Shown piece after piece: positions 33,358 through 41,866 of a stretch of 46,670 nt of DNA. Source of the DNA: Burkholderiales bacterium (lineage in GTDB: Bacteria > Pseudomonadota > Gammaproteobacteria > Burkholderiales > JAEUOS01). Position 1 is the stretch's first letter. Each line of letters starts with the position of its first letter. The stretch spans positions 1 to 46,670 of the forward strand of contig JAEUOS010000171.1 in assembly GCA_016790695.1 (NCBI GenBank), written 5' to 3'. Under the pieces are notes generated by a model. That model saw only the letters and a program-made list of their open reading frames with translations, was not told the DNA's origin and did not search any database. Both the position numbers and the translations under genes were made by a program.

Positions 33358-36318
33358 TCAGACCGCTTTTTCGACGTTGCAGATCGTCGTCTTGGTTTCC
33401 TGCATCATCGTCACCCGGTCGTAGCCGTAGGTCGTCGCGGTGTTGACCGCCTCGCCGCGCACGATCGGCTCCGCGCCCTCGGGATAGTGGGACTTCAGGT
33501 CCTTGCCCTGCCACCAGCCCGAGAAGTGGAACGGGATGAAGCAGGTGCCGGCGTCGACGCGCTCGGTGACCATCGCCTTGACCTTGATCTGCGCGCCTGA
33601 CGGCGACTTCACCCACACCATGTCGCCGTTGCGGATGTTGCGGTCGTTCGCCGCCTTCGGATTGATCTCGACGAAATTCTCCTGCTGCAGCTCGGCGAGC
33701 CACGGATTGGAGCGCGTCTCCTCGCCGCCGCCCTCGTACTCGACCAGGCGCCCGGAGGTGAGGATCAGCGGGAACTTCTCGTAGGCCTTGTCCGCGATCG
33801 CCTTCTGCTGTACCGTCTTGAACAGCGTCGGCACGCGCCAGAAGGTCTTGACGTCGTCGTGGGTCGGGTACTTCGCGACCATGTCGGGACGCGTCGAGTA
33901 CAGCGCCTCGCGGTGCTGCGGCACGCCGTCGGGGAAGTTCCACACCACCGCCCGCGCCTTGGCATTGCCGAACGGGTGGCAGCCGTGGTTCTTCATGAAC
34001 ACGCGGATCATGCCGCCCGACAGGTCGGTCTTCCAGTTCTTGCCCTCGGCCTCCTTCTTCTCGGCGTCGGTGAGCTCGTCCCACCAGCCCAGCTTCTTCA
34101 GCAGGATGTGATCGAGTTCCGGATAGCCGGTCGTGATGTCGGCGCCCTTGGAGTGCGAGCCATCCTCGGCCAGCAGGGAGACGCCGTCGCGCTCGACCCC
34201 GAAATTGGCGCGGAAGTTGCCGCCGCCGTCCATCACGTGCTTGGACGTGTCGTACAGGTTCGGCGATCCCGGGTGCTTGAGCTCCGGCGTCCCGTAGCAC
34301 GGCCAGGGCAGCCCGAAGTACTCGCCGTCGCACGGCCCGCCCTTGGCGCGCAGCGTCTTGACGTCGAAGGTGTGCATGTTCTTCATGTGCAGCTTCAGGC
34401 GCTCCGGCGACTGGCCCGAGTACCCGATCGTGAAGCAGCCGCGGTTGATCTCGCGCAGCACGTCCTCGACCACCGGCTCCTCGAACTTGCCGTTGGCGGT
34501 CTTGACCACGGCGATGTTCTGCTTGCCGTCCTTCTTGCCGACGAACTGGTCGGCGAAGCCGAGACGCTTGGCGAACTCGTACATGATCGCGTGGTCGGTG
34601 AGCGACTCGAACAGCGGGTCGACCACCTTCTCGCGCCACTGGATCGAGCGGTTCGACGCCGTCGCCGACCCCGCGCATTCCATCTGGGTCGCGGCCGGCA
34701 GCAGGTAGACCGCCTGGTTCGGATTGCGCTCGGCGGACGGCATCGCGATCATCGCCGCGGTGGCGCTCGGATAGGGGTCGATGACCACCATCATGTCGAG
34801 CTTGTCCATCGCCTTCTTCATGTCCGGGCCGCGCGTCTGCGAGTTGGGGGCGTGTCCCCAGTAGATCATCGCCTTGACCGCCTTCTCCTGGTCGAGCTTG
34901 TCGTCGGCCTCGAGCACCGCGTCGATCCAGCGCGAGACCGTGGTGCCCGACTTCTCCATCATCGCCTGCGACGCGTACTGCGCCTTGATCCAGTCGTAGT
35001 CGACGTTCCACACGCGCGCCCAGTGCTTCCACGAGCCGGTCGCAAGCCCGTAGTAGCCGGGCAGCGAGTCCGGGTTGGGGCCGACGTCGGTCGCGCCCTG
35101 GACGTTGTCATGGCCGCGGAAGATGTTGGCGCCGCCGCCGGAGACGCCGATGTTGCCCAGCGCCAGCTGCAGGATGCATGAGGCGCGCACCATGGCGTTG
35201 CCGATGGTGTGCTGGGTCTGGCCCATGCACCAGACGATGGTCGACGGCTTGTTCTTGGCCATCATCTCGGCGACCTTCTCGAGCTGCTCGGGCGCCACGC
35301 CGGTGGCTTCCTGCACCGACTTCGGGTCCCACTTGGCCATCACCTCCTCGCGTACCTTCTCCATGCCGAAGACGCGGTCGTTGATGTAGCGCTTGTCCTC
35401 CCAGCCGTTCTTGAAGATCACGTGCAGAAGGCCGAACAGGAACGGGATGTCGGTGCCGGAACGGATGCGCACGTATTCATCCGCCTTCGCCGCGGTGCGC
35501 GTGAAGCGCGGATCGACGACGATCATCTTCGCGCCGGTCTCGCGCGCATGCAGCGCATGCAGCATCGACACCGGGTGCGCCTCGGCGGCGTTCGACCCGA
35601 TGTAGAGCATGCACTTGGTGTTCTGCATGTCGTTGTACGAATTGGTCATCGCACCGTAGCCCCAGGTGTTGGCGACGCCGGCGACGGTGGTCGAGTGGCA
35701 GATGCGGGCCTGGTGGTCGGTGTTGTTGGTGCCGTACAGCGACACCCACTTGCGCAGCAGGTAGGCCTGCTCGTTGTTGTGCTTCGACGAGCCGACGACG
35801 AACACCGAGTCGGCGGTGTGCTCCTTCTTGATCGTCTTCAGGCGCTCGCTGATCTCGGTGAAGGCGACGTCCCAGGAGATAGGCACATACTTTCCCGACT
35901 TGGTGTCGAGCTTCATAGGCTGCTTGAGCCGGTGCGAGTGCTCGGTCATGCCGTGCTCGCGGATGGCGGCGCCCTTGGCGCAGTGCGCGCCCAGGTTGAT
36001 CGGCGAATCGAACACCGGCTCGTGGCGGATCCACACGCCGTTCTTGACCACCGCGTCGAACGAGCAGCCCACCGAGCAGTGCGTGCACACCGAGCGCTTG
36101 ATCTCGACCTTGTCCGCGCCCCTGGCTTCCTGGGCGCGCGCCTCGCCGATCATCGAGAAGCCCAGGTGCGGCGCCACGACGCCGGCGCCGACGCCCAGAC
36201 CGGACTGCTTCAGAAAGGAGCGCCGGTCGAGACGGCGCAGCGCGGGAGCCGCGTTGTAGGTGCGCTTGAGCAGCCCGTGCGAGGCCCTCTCGCCGGTGGA
36301 TTTGCGAGTCAGCAGCAT
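33358..36318 (-). CDS. Formate dehydrogenase alpha subunit, Mo/W bis-MGD, Tat-exported
   Basis: This 986-residue catalytic subunit oxidises formate at a molybdenum or tungsten bis-MGD centre. A Tat motif DRRSFLK lies at residues 31-37, about 30 residues from the start, then a hydrophobic helix, so the enzyme faces the periplasm. The [4Fe-4S] ligands are Cys78, Cys81, Cys85 and Cys113. The metal ligand is Cys207 in ARICHSTT, with His208 beside it; there is no in-frame TGA, so no selenocysteine. Other MoCo motifs such as GSNAAEAHPV and GRLVEYEGGG are present. The start is fixed by GGAGG six bases before the ATG at 36318. Substrate assignment is firm because of its beta, gamma and FDH-specific neighbours. 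Confidence 0.95.
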   Translation of the reverse strand: MLLTRKSTGERASHGLLKRTYNAAPALRRLDRRSFLKQSGLGVGAGVVAPHLGFSMIGEARAQEARGADKVEIKRSVCTHCSVGCSFDAVVKNGVWIRHEPVFDSPINLGAHCAKGAAIREHGMTEHSHRLKQPMKLDTKSGKYVPISWDVAFTEISERLKTIKKEHTADSVFVVGSSKHNNEQAYLLRKWVSLYGTNNTDHQARICHSTTVAGVANTWGYGAMTNSYNDMQNTKCMLYIGSNAAEAHPVSMLHALHARETGAKMIVVDPRFTRTAAKADEYVRIRSGTDIPFLFGLLHVIFKNGWEDKRYINDRVFGMEKVREEVMAKWDPKSVQEATGVAPEQLEKVAEMMAKNKPSTIVWCMGQTQHTIGNAMVRASCILQLALGNIGVSGGGANIFRGHDNVQGATDVGPNPDSLPGYYGLATGSWKHWARVWNVDYDWIKAQYASQAMMEKSGTTVSRWIDAVLEADDKLDQEKAVKAMIYWGHAPNSQTRGPDMKKAMDKLDMMVVIDPYPSATAAMIAMPSAERNPNQAVYLLPAATQMECAGSATASNRSIQWREKVVDPLFESLTDHAIMYEFAKRLGFADQFVGKKDGKQNIAVVKTANGKFEEPVVEDVLREINRGCFTIGYSGQSPERLKLHMKNMHTFDVKTLRAKGGPCDGEYFGLPWPCYGTPELKHPGSPNLYDTSKHVMDGGGNFRANFGVERDGVSLLAEDGSHSKGADITTGYPELDHILLKKLGWWDELTDAEKKEAEGKNWKTDLSGGMIRVFMKNHGCHPFGNAKARAVVWNFPDGVPQHREALYSTRPDMVAKYPTHDDVKTFWRVPTLFKTVQQKAIADKAYEKFPLILTSGRLVEYEGGGEETRSNPWLAELQQENFVEINPKAANDRNIRNGDMVWVKSPSGAQIKVKAMVTERVDAGTCFIPFHFSGWWQGKDLKSHYPEGAEPIVRGEAVNTATTYGYDRVTMMQETKTTICNVEKAV

Positions 36319-36332
36319 GGCATGCCTCCGTG

Positions 36333-36533
36333 TCAGACCGCGGTCGTGCGGTAGTAGTTGCGGACGTGTTCGGTGAGTTGATAGCCGCGGCCGGGAACCG
36401 CCTTGGCCTTCGCGCCCGGCTGCGCGGGGGCGCCCGGGTTGCGCATGGCGACGACGGCGATGCCGGCGGCCGAGGCGGCGGCGCCGGTACCCAGCAGGAA
36501 CTTGCGCCGGCTGCTTGTCGGGGATTTGCTCAC
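36333..36533 (-). CDS. Small Tat-targeted protein of formate dehydrogenase loci (TIGR02811 type)
   Basis: A 66-residue protein with a Tat signal (SSRRKFLLGTGAAASAAG) and a C-terminal motif YQLTEHVRNYY, matching the family of small Tat proteins found only beside formate dehydrogenase genes. In that family the consensus is Y-(HRK)-x-(TS)-x-H-(IV)-x-x-(YF)-Y; here the second residue is Gln instead of a basic one. A bound cofactor or assembly role has been suggested from the Tat signal, but no function is proven. The GTG at 36533 is used because AGGAG sits nine bases upstream; another GTG two codons earlier is only three bases from it. Confidence 0.85.
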   Translation of the reverse strand: MSKSPTSSRRKFLLGTGAAASAAGIAVVAMRNPGAPAQPGAKAKAVPGRGYQLTEHVRNYYRTTAV

Positions 36534-36674
36534 GGTCACGGTCTCCTCTGTGTCAACGTCAAGTCGGCGCGGTCCGGGCACGCGGCGGAACTGCGCCCCC
36601 GGCTGCCGAAGCATCTTGCCCATCACGATTTCATTTCTTGGACTTCTTGCCCTGCCGTCGAATGCCGCATTGAA

Positions 36675-36703
36675 AGTATAGCGCCCCCCGGCGGGCGTTT
36701 GCA
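36675..36703 (-). promoter_or_regulatory. Candidate internal promoter for the fdh structural genes
   Basis: On the minus strand TATACT (36680-36675) lies 17 bp after TGCAAA (36703-36698), which is a weak -35. It sits at the end of the torD-like gene and would give a leader of about 130 nt to the Tat gene and fdhA. The 164 bp gap itself, unusual in this tightly packed operon, supports an internal control point. Confidence 0.4.
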
Positions 36704-37327
36704 CTAGTTTTCCAGCGCGAAGCCGGCCTTCTCGAGATCAAGGAACGCCTGAAGAATCCGTGCTGCGCCGCAAAAAAAACCATCGGCCGTGGCGGCCAGG
36801 ACCTCGCCTGCAAATGCCCCGTACCACGGCCCGAGATATCGCTCGAAAAAGCGCCGCTGGATCTCGAGCGCGCCGGCATCGGCGCCGCGCAGCGCAAGGT
36901 GGCGCATCACCTCGAGGAGCGCGGCCAGATGGTCCTCGGGCTGGGTCACCCCCGCCTGGCGCTCCAGGCCCAGCCCACCCAGCTCGTCGCGCAGCGCCAC
37001 CAGCGCATGCTCCCTGCCGACGTCGGTCAGGTGGTGCGAGGCGTAGATCGAAACCCGCGCGCGGCCGGTGCCTACGAAAAGCTCGGCATGGGTGATGGCG
37101 GCCTCGTGGGCGTCCGCCCGTGCGGCGGCGGCCTGGAGCGCGGCCCAGGCGCGGCCGAGCGCGGTGCCCGCGCCGCCGAGATCCGCCGGCGAACCAGCGA
37201 TGGCGGCGAGCAACGGCGCATCGGGCGGCGCGGCGAACAGGCGCGCGATGAGGCCGTACAAGTCAGCGCGCAGGGCCTCCTCCGGGGCGAGGTCGCCGCT
37301 GCCGGCCGCTGCGGGGCCGGCGCTCAT
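36704..37327 (-). CDS. TorD family molybdoenzyme chaperone
   Basis: A 207-residue, all-helical protein of the TorD/DmsD/NarJ family. Visible traits are the N-terminal LRADLYGLIARLFAAPPDA (about residues 18-36), the central YASHHLTDVGREH and HLALLEVMRHL-like segment, and C-terminal FFCGAARILQAFL. These chaperones bind Tat signal peptides and aid MoCo insertion, so FdhA is the expected client. The ATG at 37327 overlaps the Fe-S gene stop by four bases (ATGA). No FdhE-type chaperone is in the window. Confidence 0.88.
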   Translation of the reverse strand: MSAGPAAAGSGDLAPEEALRADLYGLIARLFAAPPDAPLLAAIAGSPADLGGAGTALGRAWAALQAAAARADAHEAAITHAELFVGTGRARVSIYASHHLTDVGREHALVALRDELGGLGLERQAGVTQPEDHLAALLEVMRHLALRGADAGALEIQRRFFERYLGPWYGAFAGEVLAATADGFFCGAARILQAFLDLEKAGFALEN

Positions 37328-39480
37328 TTGCGCACGTCGAAGATCGTCGCCTCGCCGCTGTTCGACATCATGTCGACGACGCGGCAGTCCGCGCACATCT
37401 GCAGGCGCTTGAGGGCGGCCGCGCCGGCGAACATCGAATGCGTGCCCAGGCGCGCGGTCATGCTGTCGATCATCTGGCGCGTGCCGAAGGCCTTGCCGCA
37501 GCGCACGCAGTGAAACGGCTCCGCCTCCCCCAGCACGGCGTGCTTCTTCACCTCCTCGGCCAGATTCAGCCGCGGCACCAGCCGGATCGCGTCTTCCGGG
37601 CAGGTCGATGCGCACAGTCCGCATTGCACGCAGTTGCGCTCGATGAAGCGCAGTTGCGGCGTTTCGGGGTTGTCCGCCAGCGCCGCGGCGGGGCAGGCGC
37701 CGACGCATGCCAGGCACAGGGTGCAGGCCTTGCGGTCGACCTCGAGGGTGCCGAATGGCGCGCCCGCCGGCAGCGCGATGCTCTCCGGCGGCGCTGCAGG
37801 CGCATGGCGCGCGAGGTGCTCGATCGCGAATTCAAGGGCCGCGCGCTTCGACGCCGCGACGTTCCAGGCGGCGGGCCGCGCGCATGCCTGCGCCGGCGCC
37901 AGGGCGTGGATGGCGGAGAGCCAATCCGCGCCATCGGCGGCGTCGATGAGGCCGATGTGCTCTCCCGCATAGCCCAGGCCGGCGACGATGGCCTGGCCGA
38001 TGCCTGCCTGGGTCGCCAGCGCCTGCGCGTACTCCGGCGCCTCCTCGCCCGAGATCAGCATCCGCACCTGCGAGGCGCCGTAGGCCAGCGCGCAGAGCCA
38101 CAGGTCGAGACCGGCCGAGGCGACGTGATGCACGGCCAGGGGCAGCACCCGCGCCGGCAGGCCGCGCCCGGCGGACCCGGGGCGGGCGGCGCGCGCGGCG
38201 CGCCCCGCGGCGTCGATGAGCTTTTCTCCGTGGGCATCGTGGATCAGGAGCAGCGCGTCACGGCCTCCGGACCGGGCGAATTGCGCCAGCATCGCCCGGA
38301 CGCGCGCGCCGGTGTCGGGCGCGGACGGATAGGCGTATGCCATGGCGCCCGAGGGGCAAACGGTCGCGCAGCCGCCGCAGCCCATGCACAGATGCGGCTC
38401 CACCCGGACATGATCCCCGTCGGCGGCGATGGCCTGTGCCGAACACACGTCGATGCAGCGGTTGCAGCCCGCTTTTTTCGAGCGGCTGTGCGCACAGATG
38501 CGGGGGTTGTAGGCGAAATAGCGCGGCTTCTCGAACTCGCCGACCAGCGTCGCCAGTTCGGCCGCGGCCAGCGCCTGCGCCAGCGGATCGGCGCCCGGGG
38601 CGCAATAGCCCTGCGGCGGCTGATGCAGGCGCAGCAGGGGCTCGCGCGACAGGTCGAGCACGAGATCGAACTTCTCCTTGCGGACCGAGACCTCGCGCGC
38701 AAAGTCGACCGCGCCGACCGTTCCGCAGGCCGCGACGCAGGCGCGGTGGCCGCGGCACTTGTCCAGGTCGACCTGGTAATTGAGCCCGATCGCGCCTTCC
38801 GGACAGGCCGACACGCACGCATTGCACCGCACGCAGGCCTCGAGGTCGATGGGATTGGCTGCCTGCCAGCTGACCTCGAAGGCGCCCAGCCAGCCCGCGA
38901 CGCGCGCATTCGCGCCGGACAGGACCGGGTAGCGCCGTGCCGACGGCAACTCCGCCGCGGCAATCCCCTCGGTCATGAGCACGCACACGTCGAGCTTGCC
39001 GGCCAGGCGTTCGGCCCAGGCGATCGCCGCCGCCCCATCGCCGACGATGACGAGCGTGCCGGCGGATTTGTATTCCACTGCCTCCACCGGCGCCGGCTCG
39101 GGAAGGCGCGCGGCGGCCAGGAGGGCCGCGATCTTGGGCGTCGCCTGCGCCGCTTGCGAAGACCAGCCGCCGGTTTCGCGGATGTTGACAAAGCGCAGCG
39201 GCACCTGCGCATGCGCCGACCCGGCGGCGACCTCGCCGAACAGCGCCGCTTCCTGCGTGCAGGCGACAGTCAGGGGTTCCGCCTCGCCGGCCGCGCCGGC
39301 CAGCGCCGCCTCGAAAGCCGGCAGTTCGGCGCCGCACAGCTGGCGGTGGATCGCCAGCGCGCCGGTCGCGCCGGCCGCTTCGGCGAGCGAGCCGCCGTCC
39401 AGCGGCATGGTGCGATTGCAATTGCAGACGAGGCAGCGGGACAACGGCGTGGCGCTTTCATCGGTGGAAGGCGAGCGCAT
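37324..39480 (-). CDS. Six-cluster ferredoxin-type Fe-S protein of the fdh locus
   Basis: A 718-residue cytoplasmic protein. After a short Cys-rich start (C16, C19, C21 in CLVCNCNRTM) come four ferredoxin-type cysteine groups, at 216/219/222/226, 242/248/252, 329/339/342/346 and 365/368/371/375, then a 190-residue domain resembling the delta-like electron-transfer fold of hydrogenase/heterodisulfide systems (VLPLAVHHVASAGLDLWL), then two more groups (586-596 and 617-627) and two C-terminal CxxC pairs (658/661 and 696/699). It probably routes electrons between formate dehydrogenase and a partner. Family relatives are annotated only as 4Fe-4S binding protein. The start region is unusual: TATAAT overlaps the ATG (see the inverted-repeat entry). 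Confidence 0.88.
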   Translation of the reverse strand: MRSPSTDESATPLSRCLVCNCNRTMPLDGGSLAEAAGATGALAIHRQLCGAELPAFEAALAGAAGEAEPLTVACTQEAALFGEVAAGSAHAQVPLRFVNIRETGGWSSQAAQATPKIAALLAAARLPEPAPVEAVEYKSAGTLVIVGDGAAAIAWAERLAGKLDVCVLMTEGIAAAELPSARRYPVLSGANARVAGWLGAFEVSWQAANPIDLEACVRCNACVSACPEGAIGLNYQVDLDKCRGHRACVAACGTVGAVDFAREVSVRKEKFDLVLDLSREPLLRLHQPPQGYCAPGADPLAQALAAAELATLVGEFEKPRYFAYNPRICAHSRSKKAGCNRCIDVCSAQAIAADGDHVRVEPHLCMGCGGCATVCPSGAMAYAYPSAPDTGARVRAMLAQFARSGGRDALLLIHDAHGEKLIDAAGRAARAARPGSAGRGLPARVLPLAVHHVASAGLDLWLCALAYGASQVRMLISGEEAPEYAQALATQAGIGQAIVAGLGYAGEHIGLIDAADGADWLSAIHALAPAQACARPAAWNVAASKRAALEFAIEHLARHAPAAPPESIALPAGAPFGTLEVDRKACTLCLACVGACPAAALADNPETPQLRFIERNCVQCGLCASTCPEDAIRLVPRLNLAEEVKKHAVLGEAEPFHCVRCGKAFGTRQMIDSMTARLGTHSMFAGAAALKRLQMCADCRVVDMMSNSGEATIFDVRK

Positions 39481-39508
39481 TATAGGGACGCCTCGCGTCC
39501 AGCGAGGC
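39479..39508 (-). promoter_or_regulatory. Inverted repeat and TATAAT at the start of the Fe-S protein gene
   Basis: Minus strand: GCCTCGC and GCGAGGC form a 7 bp inverted repeat with a 5-base spacer (39490-39508), followed six bases later by a perfect TATAAT hexamer (39484-39479) whose last two bases are the A and T of the ATG. A -35 is absent. Either a regulator site precedes an internal promoter (which would force a downstream start), or the hairpin acts on the RNA as an attenuator or processing site; there is no T-run. Confidence 0.4.
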
Positions 39509-39532
39509 TTATCGCCCTGCCGACTTCAGGGT

Positions 39533-40147
39533 TTAGCGGTCTGCCGCCTCGCCCTCATCGGGCCGGCGCGGCGCAAGCGCTGCCGCGTCCGCGGCTGCCG
39601 CGGGCCCGCCAGCAGGCGCGCCCGCGTGTGGCGCACCTGGCAAAGGCGTCTCGAGGACCGCCGACGCGGCAAGCGGCCCCCGCGCCGGCTCGCCGCCCGG
39701 TGTGCTCGCCGCCGGCACCGTCGCCTCGGTCGCCTCGGACGCCTCCTCGAACAGGCGCAGCATCTGCGACTGCGCCAGTTCGCGCAGCATCGCGTCGGGG
39801 ATTGGATCGGGCCTCGTGTAGTCGTCGATGTAGGTGTCAAGACCGTCCATGACGTTGAAGCGCGGGTCGGCGAAGAGCTTCTTGAGCGCCGCGTTGCGCG
39901 CCGGCGCCGGCACGTCGGGCTGCATGAAGCGGCCGAAATCGCTGTCGGGGGTGATGGTCTCCAGGGCCGGCAGGTCGGCCGGCAACTGCCCGGGCGCGGC
40001 ATCGCCTGCGGGCGCCGGCACCGGCGCGGCCTCGCCGGCATCGGCACGCTCGTCCTGGACGCGCCGGTCCTCGCGCTCGCGCGTGTCGGGTTCGGCCAGC
40101 TTGCGCCGGGCCCAGCGCCCGATGAATGTCTCGCCGCGCCCGCTCAC
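39533..40147 (-). CDS. DUF3306 family protein
   Basis: A 204-residue protein of unknown function, recognised by its N-terminal FIGRWARRKL, the central LPALETITPDSDFGRFM (about residues 66-82) and FADPRFNVMDGLDTYIDDYT segments. The C-terminal third is Ala/Pro/Gly-rich and weakly conserved. GTG at 40147 is used because it overlaps the DUF3305 stop by four bases (GTGA) and places the start at the conserved motif. DUF3305 and DUF3306 genes occur together in formate dehydrogenase loci of beta- and alphaproteobacteria. Confidence 0.88.
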   Translation of the reverse strand: MSGRGETFIGRWARRKLAEPDTREREDRRVQDERADAGEAAPVPAPAGDAAPGQLPADLPALETITPDSDFGRFMQPDVPAPARNAALKKLFADPRFNVMDGLDTYIDDYTRPDPIPDAMLRELAQSQMLRLFEEASEATEATVPAASTPGGEPARGPLAASAVLETPLPGAPHAGAPAGGPAAAADAAALAPRRPDEGEAADR

Positions 40148-40605
40148 AGGCCGCCCCGCTCGCCCGGTGCGAGAAACGACGCCTTGACCCGCTTCTTCTT
40201 GGGCTCGGGCCGGTAATGCTCGGCCACGAAGCCCTCGAGCCACGACGCCAGGAGCGCCGGCAGCGGCACGGCGTCGACGCGCTCCTGCGCGTCCATCAGC
40301 CGCGCTGCCTCGTTGTAGCTCAAGGTCACGCTGCACACCCGCGGCTCGCCCTCGAGACCGCCGTCGCCCAGGCGCCACATCACGAACGCGCGCGCCGCGC
40401 CGCTCGAGGTGTTGAGGAAATAGCCTTCGGCCTCATCCCGGTAAAGGCTCACCTCGATCGGCCCGAACACGCGGCTGCGTTCGGCATCGGCCGGCGCGCC
40501 GGGGGACGGCTCGAGCGAGGCCACGCGCCACTCGTGGTCGGCCCAGCGGCTCTCGAGCGCGCGCTTTTCCATGCGCACGAACACCGCGATGGCGGGCGCC
40601 GTCAT
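40144..40605 (-). CDS. DUF3305 family protein
   Basis: A 153-residue protein matching DUF3305 ([19 protein letters not shown] near the N-terminus, then [26 protein letters not shown] in two parts, and [22 protein letters not shown]). Function unknown. It is the first gene of the minus-strand operon and overlaps DUF3306 by four bases. The ATG at 40605 begins at the conserved region; a longer frame from 40698 would run into the moaA regulatory gap. Conserved association with FDH suggests a cytoplasmic assembly or regulatory role. Confidence 0.87.
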   Translation of the reverse strand: MTAPAIAVFVRMEKRALESRWADHEWRVASLEPSPGAPADAERSRVFGPIEVSLYRDEAEGYFLNTSSGAARAFVMWRLGDGGLEGEPRVCSVTLSYNEAARLMDAQERVDAVPLPALLASWLEGFVAEHYRPEPKKKRVKASFLAPGERGGL

Positions 40606-40712
40606 GCGCGCGCCGGCGCGGCGCCGGCAATCGGGTGACGAGACATGTGGGTCATCGGACGCGGGCAACGCTTTGCTATTATCGCAGGCTGCCACCATCG
40701 AGCGACACCATT

Positions 40713-41816
40713 GTGACCGCGAGGGTTATTCCGATCGCCAGGCAGGCTCCCGCGGGAGCCGTGCCGCGCATTCCGCGCGACGCCGCGCCCGCCGACGGGA
40801 CGCTGGCCGACACGCGCGGCCGGCGCCTGCACGACCTGCGCATCTCGGTCACGGACCGCTGCAATTTTCGCTGCACCTACTGCATGCCCAAGTCGGTGTT
40901 CGACAAGGACTACACGTTCCTGCCGCACGGCGAGCTGCTGAGCTTCGAGGAGATCACGCGCGTGGCGCGCATCTTCGCCCGGCACGGCGTGGAGAAGCTG
41001 CGCCTGACCGGCGGCGAGCCGCTGCTGCGCAAGAACGTCGAGGACCTCGTGGCCATGCTGGCCGGCCTTTCGACCCGCGGCGGCGCGCCGATGGACCTCA
41101 CCCTCACCACCAACGGGTCGCTGCTGCCGCGCAAGGCGCGGGCGCTGAAGGCGGCCGGCCTGAAGCGCGTCACCGTCTCGCTCGATTCGCTCGACGACGC
41201 GGTGTTCCGCGCCATGAACGACGTCGACTTCCCGGTCGCGCGGGTGCTCGAAGGCATCGACGCCGCCGCGGCGGCCGGCCTGGCCCCGGTGAAGATCAAC
41301 ATGGTGGTCAAGAAGGGCGTCAACGACGGCGACGTCGTCGCCATGGCGCGGCGCTTCAAGGGCAGCGGCCACATCGTTCGTTTCATCGAGTTCATGGACG
41401 TGGGCTCGTCGAACGGCTGGCGCATGGACGACGTCGTGCCCTCCGCCGAGATCGTGCGCCGCATCGACGCGGCGCTGCCCCTGGTCGAGGCCGAGCCCAA
41501 CTACAGCGGAGAGGTGGCGGAACGCTGGCGCTATGCCGACGGCAGCGGCGAGATCGGCGTCATCTCCAGCGTCACCCAGGCCTTCTGCGCGACCTGCACC
41601 CGGGCGCGGCTGTCCACCGAGGGCAAGCTCTTCACCTGCCTGTTCGCCCAGTCCGGGCACGACCTGCGCGCCCTGTTGCGCGCCGGCCACGACGATGACG
41701 AGATCGCCGCCGCCGTCGGTCTCGTCTGGAGCGAGCGCGCCGACCGGTATTCCGAGATTCGCACCGCCGCCACCGCGCGCTCGCGCAAGATCGAGATGTC
41801 CTACATCGGCGGCTGA
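40713..41816 (+). CDS. moaA: GTP 3',8-cyclase MoaA
   Basis: MoaA is a radical-SAM enzyme that, with MoaC, turns GTP into cyclic pyranopterin, the first step of molybdenum cofactor synthesis. The 367-residue product has the SAM-cluster motif at Cys50, Cys54 and Cys57 ([11 protein letters not shown]), a second Fe-S site at [19 protein letters not shown] (near residues 290-308), and ends in the conserved GG. An N-terminal extension of about 40 residues precedes the domain. GTG at 40713 is taken as start; TATTAT at 40677-40682 may be the -10. No moaC is in the window. Divergent from DUF3305. Confidence 0.94.
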   Translation: MTARVIPIARQAPAGAVPRIPRDAAPADGTLADTRGRRLHDLRISVTDRCNFRCTYCMPKSVFDKDYTFLPHGELLSFEEITRVARIFARHGVEKLRLTGGEPLLRKNVEDLVAMLAGLSTRGGAPMDLTLTTNGSLLPRKARALKAAGLKRVTVSLDSLDDAVFRAMNDVDFPVARVLEGIDAAAAAGLAPVKINMVVKKGVNDGDVVAMARRFKGSGHIVRFIEFMDVGSSNGWRMDDVVPSAEIVRRIDAALPLVEAEPNYSGEVAERWRYADGSGEIGVISSVTQAFCATCTRARLSTEGKLFTCLFAQSGHDLRALLRAGHDDDEIAAAVGLVWSERADRYSEIRTAATARSRKIEMSYIGG

Positions 41817-41866
41817 CCGGTCGCAGGGCTTCTTTTTCTGACATCCACCACGAACCGGGAACCTCC

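Noticed and set aside
35690..35705. Possible selenocysteine in FdhA
   Set aside because: The metal-ligand codon encodes Cys207 and there is no in-frame TGA, so no SECIS search is needed.
36631..36700. Possible rho-independent terminator between the torD-like gene and the Tat gene
   Set aside because: The CGCCC/GGGCG arms are short and no T-run follows on the minus strand; a promoter explains the segment better.
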